This document shows positions 28,410 through 38,884 of a DNA stretch of 51,669 nt, one piece after another. Each line of letters begins with the position of its first letter. Within the stretch, counting starts at the first letter, position 1. A program made the position numbers and the translations under genes. The notes below the pieces were generated by a model, which was not told where the DNA came from, did no database searches, and was given only the letters and a program-made list of their open reading frames with translations. Origin of the DNA: Hyphomicrobium sp. (GTDB lineage Bacteria > Pseudomonadota > Alphaproteobacteria > Rhizobiales > Hyphomicrobiaceae); NCBI GenBank assembly GCA_002928955.1, contig PERT01000021.1, forward strand, positions 1 through 51,669, in the 5' to 3' direction.

Positions 28410-30095
28410 TCAACGCCGGAGCCTCAGTCCCAGGCGTATCTCGTCGGACGTGTAGTCCGTGTTTGGCTCGGTAGAGTTGAAAACGGTGTGGGCGAAGCGG
28501 CCGAATAGCACGGCTTCTCGGTTGAGGAAGTATTCGACGCCGAGTGTGGCCCGCCATTCGGTTTCGATGATTTCGACGCCAGCGAAGTCCTGTAAAGTGT
28601 AGTTCAAACCGGCGCTGCCAATCAGTTGGCGCCGGAAAGCGTGCCGAGCCTCGACGCCGACCTGATGAGTGAACACGCCGCCGGCACCGGCGGTGGTTGT
28701 CTCCACCACGTCCGAGGTGGCACTGAACAGCACCGACGTCAGCTCGGAGAGGCGCCAGGCCAGATTTGAATCGATTAGAATTCCACTGATATCCGAGAGT
28801 CGGGGATCGTCTGGCCGCTGCACGCCATAGCCCAAGCTGATCTCGCCGCGCAGGATCTGGCCGGTGTTGCCGAACCCGAGACCGGCGCGATAGCGTTCGC
28901 CCTTCGAATCGCGACGAATGTTGTCGGTCTGCGCTGCCCGCTCGCTCTCGCGCTGGTTGATTGCCAACTCCGAGAACAGGAACAGCGTGGGCTTAAGCTC
29001 CCACGTTGCGCGGATCGCTTCTTCGTAGGTCTTCAGGTCCCGGTCGTCGTTCTGCGAAGTCACGTTGCCAATCAAGGTGTTGCCGAACTGCTGGTCGGTT
29101 ACCGAGCCGCGTAGCTGCAGCGTCAGTCGATTGAACCGATGCTGAAGAGCAAGCGTGGCACGGTCCGTGATCACGTCGACCCTATCGCCGACCGTCGACG
29201 CATCGATCGCGGATCGGCTCTCCTGGGTCAGCTCGCGGGAGGCAGTGGCTTGCACGTTGGTGCGGCGTGTCACGTCGAGACGGCCGCGGGCTTCGACCAA
29301 GTAGCCCGACTCGTTCTCGCTGTCGAACTCAGTGAAATAGCTGAGCGTACCGGTAGTACGGAACTCGAGCGCATGGGCCCGCCAGTTCGAGACGAGGCGT
29401 GCGGAGGGGCGGACATCGAATGACGTGTCGGACCTCGCGGCCGGGCTGCGAAACAGATTATTGAACGCGCTGGCGCCAAGCTCGATTTCGGGGAACAACA
29501 CGAAGCTGCCGACAGGAATGCCGATCGGATCGAAGGGCTCGAGGGTGAACAGCCGACGCGTCCGGCGGTCATCCAGCGGTTCTGTTTCCTCGATCTGGAA
29601 CAGCAGCGGATCGAATCCCGCCGGAGGATTTTCGAAGATGGCGATATCCTCGGGCGGGCGTGTGTCAACGTTGTTCGGATCGACGCCATCCTGGGGTGCC
29701 TCCGGCTCGCCAACATCGACGATGCCGTCGCGCAGCACCGGCGGTTCGCCGGGCACGGTCAGGTCGCCGTCAACAATGATCGTGCGTTGACCGATCCGCG
29801 GTCGCGGCTCATCGCCGTCGTCCTGGAACTGATCCTGCGAAGGGTCATCCGAGGGAATCACGCCGGCGATATCCGGCGCCGCGTTGGACTCGTCGACCAG
29901 CGGTTCCGCTCGTTGGCCGCGGCTCGGCAAGGACGGACCCTGTGGGCGGCTCGTCGCCGACGGCTGGCCTTGTGCCTGCGCCGGAGGCAGGCCGAACGCA
30001 GCCATGGCTATCGCCGAGGCTGAAAAGCCCATTGCTACCAAACCCAATCGCCGTGCGAAGGTCACGGTGGCGTCCTCATGCCGGAAAAAATACAT
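28410..30095 (-). CDS. Outer-membrane beta-barrel protein (BBP2-like)
   Basis: 561 residues from ATG 30095; a GTG eight codons earlier (30119) is possible. A long signal region (ARRLGLVAMGFSASAIAMAA ... PAQAQG) is followed by an acidic Pro/Asp-rich linker to about residue 190. The rest is alternating beta strands rich in Arg, Thr and aromatic residues (HALEFRTTGTLSYFTEF, FNRLTLQLRGSVTDQQFG, ATWELKPTLFLFSELAINQR), ending RLGLRLRR. This resembles the BBP2_2 outer-membrane beta-barrel family found in Hyphomicrobiales. Function is unknown; some relatives sit near polysaccharide genes, and kdsD is the divergent neighbour here. Confidence 0.75.
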   Translation of the reverse strand: MYFFRHEDATVTFARRLGLVAMGFSASAIAMAAFGLPPAQAQGQPSATSRPQGPSLPSRGQRAEPLVDESNAAPDIAGVIPSDDPSQDQFQDDGDEPRPRIGQRTIIVDGDLTVPGEPPVLRDGIVDVGEPEAPQDGVDPNNVDTRPPEDIAIFENPPAGFDPLLFQIEETEPLDDRRTRRLFTLEPFDPIGIPVGSFVLFPEIELGASAFNNLFRSPAARSDTSFDVRPSARLVSNWRAHALEFRTTGTLSYFTEFDSENESGYLVEARGRLDVTRRTNVQATASRELTQESRSAIDASTVGDRVDVITDRATLALQHRFNRLTLQLRGSVTDQQFGNTLIGNVTSQNDDRDLKTYEEAIRATWELKPTLFLFSELAINQRESERAAQTDNIRRDSKGERYRAGLGFGNTGQILRGEISLGYGVQRPDDPRLSDISGILIDSNLAWRLSELTSVLFSATSDVVETTTAGAGGVFTHQVGVEARHAFRRQLIGSAGLNYTLQDFAGVEIIETEWRATLGVEYFLNREAVLFGRFAHTVFNSTEPNTDYTSDEIRLGLRLRR

Positions 30096-30245
30096 GACGC
30101 ACACTCGCTTCCCCCACACTAGGAAGCGTCGGTTAACGGAGCGTTTAAGGCGTGGAACTTGGCCCGCGGACGCTTTCGAAATGGGCCGCGCTTTGCTAGA
30201 ATTGGGGTCTCAGCGGCAATAGCTCGAAACCGGGGCAGGCGGGGT

Positions 30246-31250
30246 ATGGCGAAACTGAAGCCTATCGACGGCGGCCGATCGACTGCTGCGGCCGCCGTGC
30301 GTTCCGCCGTTCGCACCCTCGAACTCGAGGGCAACGGTATCGCCGCGCTGCGGGCTGCCCTCGACAATGGCCTGGCCGCGCCCTTTGCGCGGGCCGTTGC
30401 AACCCTGGCGCAGGCTCGCGGCCGCGTTATCATCTCTGGTATCGGCAAGTCTGGCCATGTTGGTCAGAAGATCGCCGCCACCTTCGCTTCCACCGGAACA
30501 CCGGCATTTTTCGTCCACCCGAGCGAAGCGTCCCACGGCGACCTGGGCATGATCACGCGCGACGACGTGATCCTGGCGCTCTCCTGGTCGGGCGAGACGG
30601 TCGAACTCAAGAACATCATCACCTTCTCGCGGCGGTTCACGGTGCCGCTGATCTCGATCACCTCACGCTCGGACTCCGCGCTCGGACAGCAATCCGACGT
30701 GGTGCTGGAGTTGCCGCGCGCCAAGGAAGCCTGCCCGCATGGCCTCGCGCCGACGACGTCCACAACCATGCAGCTCGCTCTGGGTGATTGCCTGGCCATC
30801 GCGCTGCTTGAGGCCAAGGGCTTCACCGCACACGACTTCAAAGTGTTCCACCCCGGCGGCTCGCTCGGCGCCAATCTCAAATACGTGTCGGACGTCATGC
30901 ACAAGGGCGAGGCGCTGCCGTTGGCGCGAGAGTCAACGGCCATGAGCGAAGCTCTGGTGACCATGACCGAGAAGCGGTTCGGCTGCTTAGGCATCCTCGA
31001 CGGCAAGGGTAAGCTCGCCGGCGTCATCACGGACGGCGACTTGCGCCGCCATATGGGCGCGGATCTGCTTAAAGCCAGCGCTGCCGACATCATGACCCGA
31101 AAGCCCAAGTCGATCGCTCCCAACGCACTGGCCTCTTCCGCGCTCGAAGTCATGAACGCCAGCCGCATCACTGCGCTTTTCGTCGTCGACAAGGGCAAGC
31201 CCGTCGGCATCCTGCACGTGCACGACCTCTTGCGAACGGGCGTGGTGTAG
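30246..31250 (+). CDS. kdsD: Arabinose-5-phosphate isomerase, KdsD/KpsF
   Basis: 334 residues from ATG 30246 (an in-frame upstream start would add 29 residues of unlikely character). It interconverts ribulose 5-phosphate and arabinose 5-phosphate, the first step of KDO synthesis for lipopolysaccharide. The SIS domain (residues about 50-180) has SGIGKSGHVGQKIAATFAST, SWSGETVELK and ACPHGLAPTTSTTMQLALGD. Two CBS domains follow (about 205-334: VMHKGEALPL, GCLGILDGKGKLAGVITDGD, IMTRKPKSI, ALFVVDKGKPVGILHVHDLL). arsC-like follows by 38 bp on the same strand. Confidence 0.92.
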   Translation: MAKLKPIDGGRSTAAAAVRSAVRTLELEGNGIAALRAALDNGLAAPFARAVATLAQARGRVIISGIGKSGHVGQKIAATFASTGTPAFFVHPSEASHGDLGMITRDDVILALSWSGETVELKNIITFSRRFTVPLISITSRSDSALGQQSDVVLELPRAKEACPHGLAPTTSTTMQLALGDCLAIALLEAKGFTAHDFKVFHPGGSLGANLKYVSDVMHKGEALPLARESTAMSEALVTMTEKRFGCLGILDGKGKLAGVITDGDLRRHMGADLLKASAADIMTRKPKSIAPNALASSALEVMNASRITALFVVDKGKPVGILHVHDLLRTGVV

Positions 31251-31288
31251 GTGAGACGCAAAGCCGAATGTTCAATGCTGGGGCAGCC

Positions 31289-31705
31289 ATGACCATCACC
31301 ATCTATCACAATCCCGATTGCGGCACTTCGCGCAACACCCTCGCCATGATCCGGCAGAGTGGCGCCGAGCCCAAGGTCATCGAATATCTGAAAACGCCGC
31401 CGAGCCGGCTTGAACTTCTGGCCCTGATTTCCGCCATGGGGATCGCGCTGCGAGACCTCCTCCGCCAAGCGGGCACGCCCTACGATGCGATGGGGCTTGG
31501 CGATTCGAACTTGCCCGATGAGCAGCTTGTCGACGCGATGATCGCCACACCTATCCTGATCAACCGGCCGATCGTCGTCACGCCGTTGGGTACGCGCCTC
31601 TGCCGCCCGTCGGAAGCCGTTCTCGACCTCCTGCCCAACCCCGACATCGGCGACTTCACCAAGGAAGACGGCGCGGTCATCCCTGCTGCAAAGCTGGCAA
31701 CCTGA
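31289..31705 (+). CDS. Arsenate reductase, glutaredoxin-dependent ArsC type
   Basis: 138 residues from ATG 31289 (an earlier in-frame ATG would add seven). Thioredoxin fold with the ArsC catalytic segment YHNPDCGTSRNTL (nucleophile Cys11), ILINRPIVVTPLGTRLCRPS with the conserved Arg residues, and EAVLDLLP near the end. The family reduces arsenate to arsenite using glutathione and glutaredoxin. No arsenite exporter or ArsR lies beside it, so resistance would depend on genes elsewhere. It is 38 bp after kdsD and could be cotranscribed. A related Spx/YffB role is less likely given the conserved CGTSRNT. Confidence 0.82.
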   Translation: MTITIYHNPDCGTSRNTLAMIRQSGAEPKVIEYLKTPPSRLELLALISAMGIALRDLLRQAGTPYDAMGLGDSNLPDEQLVDAMIATPILINRPIVVTPLGTRLCRPSEAVLDLLPNPDIGDFTKEDGAVIPAAKLAT

Positions 31706-31747
31706 CGCCGTTCTCCGCTATACCAAGTTCACCCCGCGCGCCTTGGC

Positions 31748-32680
31748 TCACCGCTCCAGGAGCTTGACCTCCTCGGGATGCGCCGTGCGGTTGGCGAAGC
31801 CGCGGACCTGGACCGCGCGGCCCTGGCGATCGAGTTCGATCGTCAACAGCCGTTCGACCATGCCAGGCGTGCGGCGGCGCAGCGACCAGATGGAGCAGTG
31901 TCCCGCGATGCACTTCGCCGCGTAGCTCGCCACGCAGTGGTGCATCGCCCGCGTCTCGGTGACGAGATCGACCGCCGTCCGCAGCTGTGTCACCACATAC
32001 TCCTCGCGCTTCAGGCGAACCTTCGGCGATGGGTTCCACGACCAGTCCGCGATCGCCGCACCCGTCCAGCTGACGGCGCTGGATGCTACGAGCGCCACGC
32101 CGTGTCACTGGGCTCGCGCGCGCGCCGCCTCGATCGGCGCGATCGCCTCGAGGTCGCGGTGCCACGCACGCATCTGCCGGTTGAGCGACGCAAGCGCGCG
32201 GCCTTTGAGGCTGAACCGCCGGTCGCGGCGATAGGCGTCCGCGATGAAATCGCAGAGATCGTCTATTTCCTCGATCGTGACCGGATGTGCGCTGAAGAAG
32301 CGCACGGCCTCATGCCAGAAGCCGAGCTCCGTGCGTTGTGTCTGTGCGATCCGCGAGCGCGCGATCCACATCGCGAGATCGGAATCGGTCGCGTAGGAAC
32401 GTGCGATCGACTGCCAGATCACCTGCTCGAACGAGAGGCTCCCCAGTGGGTTGAGGAAGGCATGCACCTCCTTGCGGGTCAGCCATGTTCCAGCACCCTC
32501 CTTGAAGAGGGAGCCACCGCCGGCCGCCACGATGTACCAGTACTTGCGCAGATTGATCTCGTCAGCACTGAGTTGTGCGCCGAACCCGGTTGGATCGAGC
32601 CAGACCCGCTCCAGATGCTCCGCAACCAGGTAGCGCACGAACAGATGGCGGGCGGCCGCCAGACGCAGGCGCCGGACCAT
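31748..32680 (-). pseudogene. PcfJ-like protein gene interrupted by an in-frame TGA
   Basis: Two pieces lie in the same frame: 32680-32105 (191 residues, MVRRLRLAAARHLFVRYLVA ... RARAQ) and, after TGA and two codons, 32098-31748 (116 residues). The second piece has the PcfJ core MHHCVASYAAKCIAGHCSIW and RAVQVRGFANR. The joined product of about 310 codons would resemble PcfJ-domain proteins of conjugative plasmids and rhizobial chromosomes. The N-terminus may also be shortened, since a TGA stands two codons before the first ATG. One nonsense change (for example from TGG or CGA) would explain the break. Read-through is possible but not indicated. Confidence 0.6.
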
Positions 32681-32791
32681 CCGTCGTCATGAGAGGTTTT
32701 GACCGGGCCATTCAAGTGCCGCGGCACCCGACAACGCAGCTTGCGAAACGGGCTGGCCGCATCACCTCAACTAACTCCGGCCGCGCTGTCT

Positions 32792-33199
32792 TCACGGTAT
32801 CACGAACCGGGACTGGATGGCGATGCCTCCGGCCAGGGTCGCCGAAACGACTACTCGTGTACCCTTGACCAGCGGCGTCTCTGATTTGCCGTTCAGTAGG
32901 TTGGGCTCCGTAGGAACAAGGTCGATTGTCACCGTTTTGCCATCCTTTTGCACGATCGCCCGGCCACTCCCGCCCGAGGTCGAAATTGGCTCGTGTTTGG
33001 CGTCGGCGATGTAAACGATGATCTGGCCTTGCTTCGAGACCAGCTCGAGGTGCTTGTTGTCTGCGGTCACGACCTCCACACCGCCATTGGGTCCCTTTCC
33101 TGCGCTGTGCGCCAAGACGGTGGCAGGTAAACTGGCGCAAATCAGTACAAATGCTGCGCTCGCGCGGCGCTTCCAAAGTTGCCTGTGGGTCGGCGGCAT
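32792..33199 (-). CDS. Small exported protein of the metal-efflux operon
   Basis: 135 residues. Signal peptide after MPPTHRQLWKRRASAAFVLI, likely cleaved at VLA-HS. The mature protein begins HSAGKGPNGG and is a small beta-rich domain (GVEVVTADNKHLELVSKQGQ, IIVYIADAKHEPI, KGTRVVVSATLAGG) with scattered His and Lys. A GGAG ribosome site lies before the ATG. It follows the RND pump gene by 27 bp, so it is the last gene of the operon. It could be a periplasmic metal carrier like those of cus/czc systems, but no known family is recognised with certainty. Confidence 0.65.
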   Translation of the reverse strand: MPPTHRQLWKRRASAAFVLICASLPATVLAHSAGKGPNGGVEVVTADNKHLELVSKQGQIIVYIADAKHEPISTSGGSGRAIVQKDGKTVTIDLVPTEPNLLNGKSETPLVKGTRVVVSATLAGGIAIQSRFVIP

Positions 33200-33226
33200 C
33201 GAGATCTCCGTTCGTTGCTTCAGAAG

Positions 33227-36200
33227 TTAGAAAATGGGCGCAGCCGCGCTCCGCTCCGCTGCATGTCCCGCTGTCGGTTCGCAAGCCGCACAATCCACCG
33301 CCGTGTGTTTCTCGAATGCGGATCGGCCAAACCATAAGAACAAGACCGGCGAAAGTATGATGTCGAGCAGGGTGGCAGAAATCAGACCACCGAAGATTGT
33401 CACCGCCACGGGATGCAGGATCTCGCGACCCGGTTCGCCTGCGCCATAGAGTAGCGGCACTAGCGCCAGGGCCGCCGACAGCGATGTCATCAACACGGGA
33501 GTCAACCGCTCGAGGCTGCCGCGCACGATCAGGTCGCGGCCGAACGGCATGCCATCGTTCACTCCGAGGTTGAGATAATGGCTGATTTTCAGGATCCCAT
33601 TGCGCGCCGAGATACCGGCCAGCGTGATGAATCCGATCATCGAGGCAACCGTCAGTGGCTGGCCTGCGATGTAGAGCGCCATCACGCTGCCAATGAGCGC
33701 GAGCGGAATTCCCCCCATTACGATCAGTGCCAATACGATCGAGCCATAGCGGGAATAGAGGACGATGAAGATCAATAGTGCCGAAACAAGTGATAGGCCG
33801 CCGATCAGCCGGGTCGCCTGCTCGTTGGCCTGGAACGTGCCTTCCAGGCTTGCGGTGTAGCCATGTGGCAGCGGGGCATCCGCGATGATGCGGCGGATCG
33901 TTGCGACGGTTCGCGTGATATCGGTGCTTCCGTCGCCGTTGGCCAGCACGACGATGCGGCGCCGACCGTTCTCGCGCAGGACCTGATTGGGCCCATAAGT
34001 CTCTTCGATGGTCGCCACCAGCCGCAGTGGGATCATGCCGCCGGGAGCCGGGATCAGGAGGTCACTGAGCGCGGAGGACGTCCGGCTCGTATCGGCTAGC
34101 CGCATAACGACGTCGAAGCGCCGGGCGCCGTCGATGATCTGCGACACCACGCGGCCAGCCGACAGGCCGTCGAGCGCTTCGGTCACGGCAGATCCGGTCA
34201 GGCCGTATAGCGCTGCCTTCTGGTGGTCAATGGCAATCCGGACTTCAGGTATGGCGACCTGCTTTTCGACCTGCAAATCGACCAGTCCCGGCACCGCTTC
34301 CAGCTTTGCCCGCATCCCCTCGGCCAACGTGCGCAGCGTAGCGAGGTCATCGCCTTGGATTTTAAGCGCGATCTCGGCTCGGATACCCGACAGCAGATGG
34401 TCGAGGCGATGTGAGATGGGTTGCCCGATGTTGATGGCGACTGGAAGGGCCGAGAGCCGTCGGCGGATATCGGCGAGGATCACGTCCTTGGGCCGATCCG
34501 ACCGCACCAGCTCGACGTCGAGCTCGGACGCGTGAACGCCTTCCGCGTGCTCGTCGAGCTCGGCGCGGCCGGTGCGACGTCCGACCGATTTGACCTCTGG
34601 AACGCCAAGGATTACCCCCTCGGCGATGGCGCCGAGCCGGTTGCTTTCGGATAGGCTGATGCCCGGCGTGTAATTGAGATTGATCGTCAGCGTTCCCTCG
34701 TTGAAGGGAGGCAGGAATGCGCGCGGCAGCGTCGTGGCGAATGCGGCCGCTGCGGCGACTGACAAGGCCGCCAATCCCACCACCGCTCCTCCGTGCGCGA
34801 ATGCCAGATCCAGCAAACGGCGGTTGATGCCTTTCAACCAGGTGACGAGCGGACTGTCGTGATGCGGTTTGCCGTGCGCACTTGTAAGCAGGAACGATGC
34901 CAGCACCGGCGTCACCGTGATCGCGACCACCAGTGACGCCAGGATCGACACGATGTAGGCGATGCCGAGTGGCGAAAACAGGCGCCCCTCGATGCCGGAA
35001 AGGGCGAACAGAGGCACGAATACCAGCACGATGATCGCTGTTGCGTAGACGATTCCCGACCGCACTTCCTGGCTCGCGTCCGCGATCACGTTCAGGGGGG
35101 GGCGGGGTTCGGCAAGGCGGGCGTTCTCTGAGAGTCGCCGCAGGGTGTTCTCGACGTCGACGACCGCATCATCGACCAGTTCGCCGATCGCGATTGCCAA
35201 GCCGCCCAGTGTCATTGTGTTAATGGTCAGCCCCAACACCTTGAACACGATTACGGTGACCAGGATCGAAATCGGAATGGCGATCAGCGAGATCAGCGTT
35301 GCCCGCCAGTTCATCAGGAACATGAACAAGACCACGGCCACGACCGCGGCGGCCTCGAAAAGCACGCTCTTCACGTTGGCGATCGCCGTCTCAATGAAAG
35401 TGGCCTGTCGGAACTGGATGTTGACTGCCGAGATGCCGGGCGGCAGCGTGTGCCGCAGCGCTGCAAGCGTCCGCTCGATGTCACGGGTTACGCTGATCGT
35501 GTCCGCGCCGGGCTGCTTTTGAACCGAGACGATCACGGCTGGCTGGCCCATGTAGCCGGCGTCGCCGCGCTTCACGCGGGGCGCATAGTCGATACTCGCC
35601 ACCTGACGCAGCGGTATGGTCTGGCCTGCGCGCGTTGCGACGGCAAGGCTGCGCAAATCCTCGAGCCGTGTCGAGAGGCCGATGTTTCGGATGACGAACT
35701 CACGGCTGTACTGGTCGACGAATCCACCACCCGAATTCTGGCCGAATCGGCTGAGCGCCATCTCGATCTCGGATGGGGTGATGCCCACGGACTGCATCGC
35801 AGCCAGGTTCGGAGCGACGCGGAATTGCCGTACCTCGCCGCCGATCGGGATCACCTGCGACACACCTTGCACGGCCAGCAACTGGGGTCGAACGACGAAG
35901 TCCGCGAACTCGCGCAGGTCCATGGGCGATGACGATGACGAGGTCAGAGCCACGAGCAGGATCTCGCCCATAATCGAACTGACCGGCCCGATCTGTGGGG
36001 TCAGTCCCTGTGGCAACTGCTCACGGATCGCCGCCAGCCGCTCCGAGACCAGCTGGCGGTTGCGGTAAATATCGCTGCCCCAGTCGAACTCGACAAAGAT
36101 GATCGACAGGCCGACGCTCGATACCGAGCGGACACGTGTGACGCCAGGCAAGCCGTTCATCGACGTTTCGATGCCGAAGGTGACGAGCTTCTCGACCTCC

Positions 36201-36376
36201 TCTGGCGCGAGCCCTTCGGCCTCCGTCATCACGCTCACGACCAGCTTGTCGAGATCTGGGAAAACGTCAACCGGGAGCCTCGGCAGTGTCACCGCGCCGT
36301 AGACTATCATCAACGTGGCGAGCACAAGCACCACCAGCCGGTTCGAGAGGCTTGCCGTCACAATATATCGAAACAT
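33227..36376 (-). CDS. Heavy-metal RND efflux pump, CzcA/CusA type
   Basis: 1049 residues from ATG 36376, with GGGAGG six bases upstream. It is a proton-driven inner-membrane transporter with 12 helices and two large periplasmic loops. Heavy-metal RND traits include [17 protein letters not shown] near 400-415 (the D..D..E proton path of CzcA), the N-terminal [14 protein letters not shown], and GGLAIAIGE. It would work with the adaptor encoded just upstream and an outer-membrane channel, which is absent from this window. Substrate could be a divalent cation (Co, Zn, Cd, Ni) or Cu/Ag; the sequence alone does not decide. Ten bases follow the adaptor stop. Confidence 0.9.
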   Translation of the reverse strand: MFRYIVTASLSNRLVVLVLATLMIVYGAVTLPRLPVDVFPDLDKLVVSVMTEAEGLAPEEVEKLVTFGIETSMNGLPGVTRVRSVSSVGLSIIFVEFDWGSDIYRNRQLVSERLAAIREQLPQGLTPQIGPVSSIMGEILLVALTSSSSSPMDLREFADFVVRPQLLAVQGVSQVIPIGGEVRQFRVAPNLAAMQSVGITPSEIEMALSRFGQNSGGGFVDQYSREFVIRNIGLSTRLEDLRSLAVATRAGQTIPLRQVASIDYAPRVKRGDAGYMGQPAVIVSVQKQPGADTISVTRDIERTLAALRHTLPPGISAVNIQFRQATFIETAIANVKSVLFEAAAVVAVVLFMFLMNWRATLISLIAIPISILVTVIVFKVLGLTINTMTLGGLAIAIGELVDDAVVDVENTLRRLSENARLAEPRPPLNVIADASQEVRSGIVYATAIIVLVFVPLFALSGIEGRLFSPLGIAYIVSILASLVVAITVTPVLASFLLTSAHGKPHHDSPLVTWLKGINRRLLDLAFAHGGAVVGLAALSVAAAAAFATTLPRAFLPPFNEGTLTINLNYTPGISLSESNRLGAIAEGVILGVPEVKSVGRRTGRAELDEHAEGVHASELDVELVRSDRPKDVILADIRRRLSALPVAINIGQPISHRLDHLLSGIRAEIALKIQGDDLATLRTLAEGMRAKLEAVPGLVDLQVEKQVAIPEVRIAIDHQKAALYGLTGSAVTEALDGLSAGRVVSQIIDGARRFDVVMRLADTSRTSSALSDLLIPAPGGMIPLRLVATIEETYGPNQVLRENGRRRIVVLANGDGSTDITRTVATIRRIIADAPLPHGYTASLEGTFQANEQATRLIGGLSLVSALLIFIVLYSRYGSIVLALIVMGGIPLALIGSVMALYIAGQPLTVASMIGFITLAGISARNGILKISHYLNLGVNDGMPFGRDLIVRGSLERLTPVLMTSLSAALALVPLLYGAGEPGREILHPVAVTIFGGLISATLLDIILSPVLFLWFGRSAFEKHTAVDCAACEPTAGHAAERSAAAPIF

Positions 36377-36386
36377 TCGACCTCCC

Positions 36387-38096
36387 TCACCGTACCTGGT
36401 CCAAAAGCTCGGCACCATGGACCACGACGCGCACCCCGGGCTCGATGCCGGCCGTGATCAGGACGCTTTCCCCATTGAACGGTTCGATCCGAACCTGGCG
36501 GGCGACGAACCGCTCCGGGTCGACGTGCTGCCATACGATCGTTTCGCCTCCGCTGCCGCGGATCACTGCGTCGCGCGGGAGTACAATGCCCGTCAGCATC
36601 GCGGACTTTCGTGCGAACACGGTGACGGGACTTCCGAGCACAGTGTCGGGCGGCGGATCAGAAATCGAGAACTGGAGCACGATCGCCTGTTGTTGCAGTG
36701 TCCGGCCACGGCCTTCGAAGGCCAACGTCATGCGATGGCCTGGCCCAGCTTGGGCCGTCGCCGAAACCACGGCGTCCGCCTCGCGTTGGTCGAATGCCAG
36801 CGCCTCGACCCAGATGCCGGCGGGATCGACGATCTGGAACAAGATGTCCTGCGGCTGCACCACCTGTCCAGCCACGAGACGGCTGGCCGACGTGACACCG
36901 TCGATGGGCGCCACGAGCACTTCGGGCAAGACCTTGCTATCGCGCAAGCTGTCCAGACGCCGCTGCGTGGTCGTGAGTTCCAGCTCGATATCGTCGATCT
37001 GGCTCCTAGGCACGTTACCCGTAGTCAGTCTGTTGAGTCGGGTTAGGCGCTGCTGATTGAGCAGGAGTTGCCCTTCGAGCTCGCGCGCCTTCTCGGCCAG
37101 CGTCGACTGGTCGGCCAGCGGCAATGCCGGAACCACGGTCGCCAGGATATCGCCGGCACGCACTCGCTGTCCCAGCCGGGGGAAGCCGCCTGCCGGAGCC
37201 GCGACCCGCCCGCCGTTGATGCTTTGCACGACGCCTGCACGGTTGGGATCGGCAATAATTCGGCCCGGCAGGATCACCGTGCGGTTGGCCTCGGTCTTGA
37301 CCGCCAGCTGCGTTCGTACCGTCAACAGCCTTTGGCTCGGCTTTGGCAGGAACACACTGCCATCTGATAGTCTGCGGGGCGCGTCACCCGTCAGATTCTC
37401 GGCGGACGGCGCCGGGCTCGGTGGATGGCCTTCGTGGGCATGGGATTGATCGTTGCTCGACAGCGCAAGGATGAAAACCACCAGCGCCACGGCACCATGC
37501 CGGTTAACGCTCAACCGCCCGATCAGGACCCCGCCCATCAACATCGTGATCCCGACCAGTACCGCGAGGCCAATGGAAATGCCGTAGGCCGGTGCGTCGC
37601 GGATAGCGGCGAGCGGGGTCACTTTCAGCCCGCCCGCGACAACGTCCTCTGATTGGATCTCGAGTTTGCCTTCGAGTAGATCGTCGCCTGCGGGATGATT
37701 GATGTTGAATACGAGTGGATGTACGCCCGGCCGATCGAGGCCCGTGATCGCGGCGACGTATGTGCCATCGCTATGAGGGATCGCTTCGAACGCGTGCGCT
37801 CCGAATAGGATTTCGATCCGCGCGTCCGACACCGGTGCATTGTCCGCGAACTGGTCGAGAAAGAGCGTGAGCCTGGCGCCATTGGCGACGGCTACCAGTT
37901 CGTAGGCATCGCTATGTACAGCAACGCGGGGCTTCGAGGTGTTGGGCAACGCGGGCGGTGGCGGACCGTGGTCATGCCCTTCATGGGCGTGGCCCGGCGA
38001 AGCACCGGACGCGGAGAGGAAGATAGTAAGCACCATGATGTACGACAGCGCGCGGCACAAGGATGCGGGCCGGCGGGAAACGGCGGAAAACAGCAT
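36387..38096 (-). CDS. RND periplasmic adaptor with extra N-terminal His-rich membrane domain
   Basis: 569 residues, longer than ordinary CzcB/CusB adaptors (about 380-410). Residues 1-40 hold a signal-like segment and [13 protein letters not shown]. Residues 55-165 form a beta-rich domain, and residues about 167-193 a membrane helix ([20 protein letters not shown]). A second hydrophobic segment and a second HAHEGH lie near 200-222. From about 245 comes a normal membrane-fusion protein: barrel-sandwich strands ([20 protein letters not shown]), helical hairpin ([20 protein letters not shown]) and beta-barrel. It looks like a fusion of two exported proteins, each starting with a His-rich site that could bind metal. 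It is followed closely by the pump gene. Confidence 0.82.
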   Translation of the reverse strand: MLFSAVSRRPASLCRALSYIMVLTIFLSASGASPGHAHEGHDHGPPPPALPNTSKPRVAVHSDAYELVAVANGARLTLFLDQFADNAPVSDARIEILFGAHAFEAIPHSDGTYVAAITGLDRPGVHPLVFNINHPAGDDLLEGKLEIQSEDVVAGGLKVTPLAAIRDAPAYGISIGLAVLVGITMLMGGVLIGRLSVNRHGAVALVVFILALSSNDQSHAHEGHPPSPAPSAENLTGDAPRRLSDGSVFLPKPSQRLLTVRTQLAVKTEANRTVILPGRIIADPNRAGVVQSINGGRVAAPAGGFPRLGQRVRAGDILATVVPALPLADQSTLAEKARELEGQLLLNQQRLTRLNRLTTGNVPRSQIDDIELELTTTQRRLDSLRDSKVLPEVLVAPIDGVTSASRLVAGQVVQPQDILFQIVDPAGIWVEALAFDQREADAVVSATAQAGPGHRMTLAFEGRGRTLQQQAIVLQFSISDPPPDTVLGSPVTVFARKSAMLTGIVLPRDAVIRGSGGETIVWQHVDPERFVARQVRIEPFNGESVLITAGIEPGVRVVVHGAELLDQVR

Positions 38097-38157
38097 GATC
38101 GGTTTGGACCACTGATAATGGACGGACAGGGCGCGAAGGCCCGCGCGAGCCGTGTGC

Positions 38158-38691
38158 TCACGCAGCCAGGACAGCGATGTCGATCGTTCTCGGTGGTTCG
38201 GCAGGCATCGCCGGTCGAAGCTCCGCGTGCCTCTGATTGGCCGGAAGGGCGTAACGTATCGGCCGTGTATCGCCGACTGCTATCCGCAGACCAGCTGCCA
38301 AAATCGCCAATCCACAACCCGGTACACAGCAGCTGAAAAGTTCGTTCGCCGCCCGTTCGCTATCGCTGCTTCCATCTTGGATCGGCAGCGGAGTGGCTAT
38401 TTCTTGCCCGGGTACGTGGAGCCCGTTGTCGTGGAAATGATGATGGAACTTGTAAGTCTCGGTGCGCACCGCTTCGACCAGGTCGGCCACGGGGCCACCG
38501 CCGTGACATGGAACGCCCGCGGCAAGCTTGGAGTTCTTGAGAGCTGCAGCTTGACCCGAGCCGATTGATTTGGACGTCGCACCAGGATGCGCCGCTCGCA
38601 GAGCTGCCATGACAGGCATCGAGACGAGCACGCAAGCGCACACCATCGCCATGATCGCGCGTGTCAATTTGGATTGACGTCTGATCGCCAT
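38158..38691 (-). CDS. Exported His/Cys-containing protein, first gene of metal-efflux operon
   Basis: 177 residues. N-terminal signal sequence (LTRAIMAMVCACVLVSMPVMA); later CHGGGPVADLVEA, a histidine cluster YKFHHHFHDNG near residue 85 and FSCCVPGCGLAI near 120, followed by a Pro-rich tail. Clustered His and Cys suggest periplasmic metal binding or sensing, in keeping with the adaptor and pump genes downstream (62-bp gap). GAGGG touches the ATG at 38691 directly, so ATG 38652 may be the true start. No family is recognised with certainty. Confidence 0.6.
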   Translation of the reverse strand: MAIRRQSKLTRAIMAMVCACVLVSMPVMAALRAAHPGATSKSIGSGQAAALKNSKLAAGVPCHGGGPVADLVEAVRTETYKFHHHFHDNGLHVPGQEIATPLPIQDGSSDSERAANELFSCCVPGCGLAILAAGLRIAVGDTRPIRYALPANQRHAELRPAMPAEPPRTIDIAVLAA

Positions 38692-38884
38692 CCCTCATGA
38701 TATCGTCAGGCTCACCGCAAAGTCAACGCCTCGCCGAGGCTGTGCTAGGTGCACCTCCAAGCTTGGTTCGACACGAGTCGCGCCGGCTGCATTTACACGT
38801 TTGGCAACGAAAGGTGAGCCATACTTTGGAGCGCTCGACCATGGAATCGTCGCTTCGCAATGCGATGCTCCGGCCCGCTCCGTG

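Noticed and set aside
28410-30119. GTG start at 30119 for the barrel protein
   Set aside because: No ribosome site; ATG 30095 gives a better signal-peptide start.
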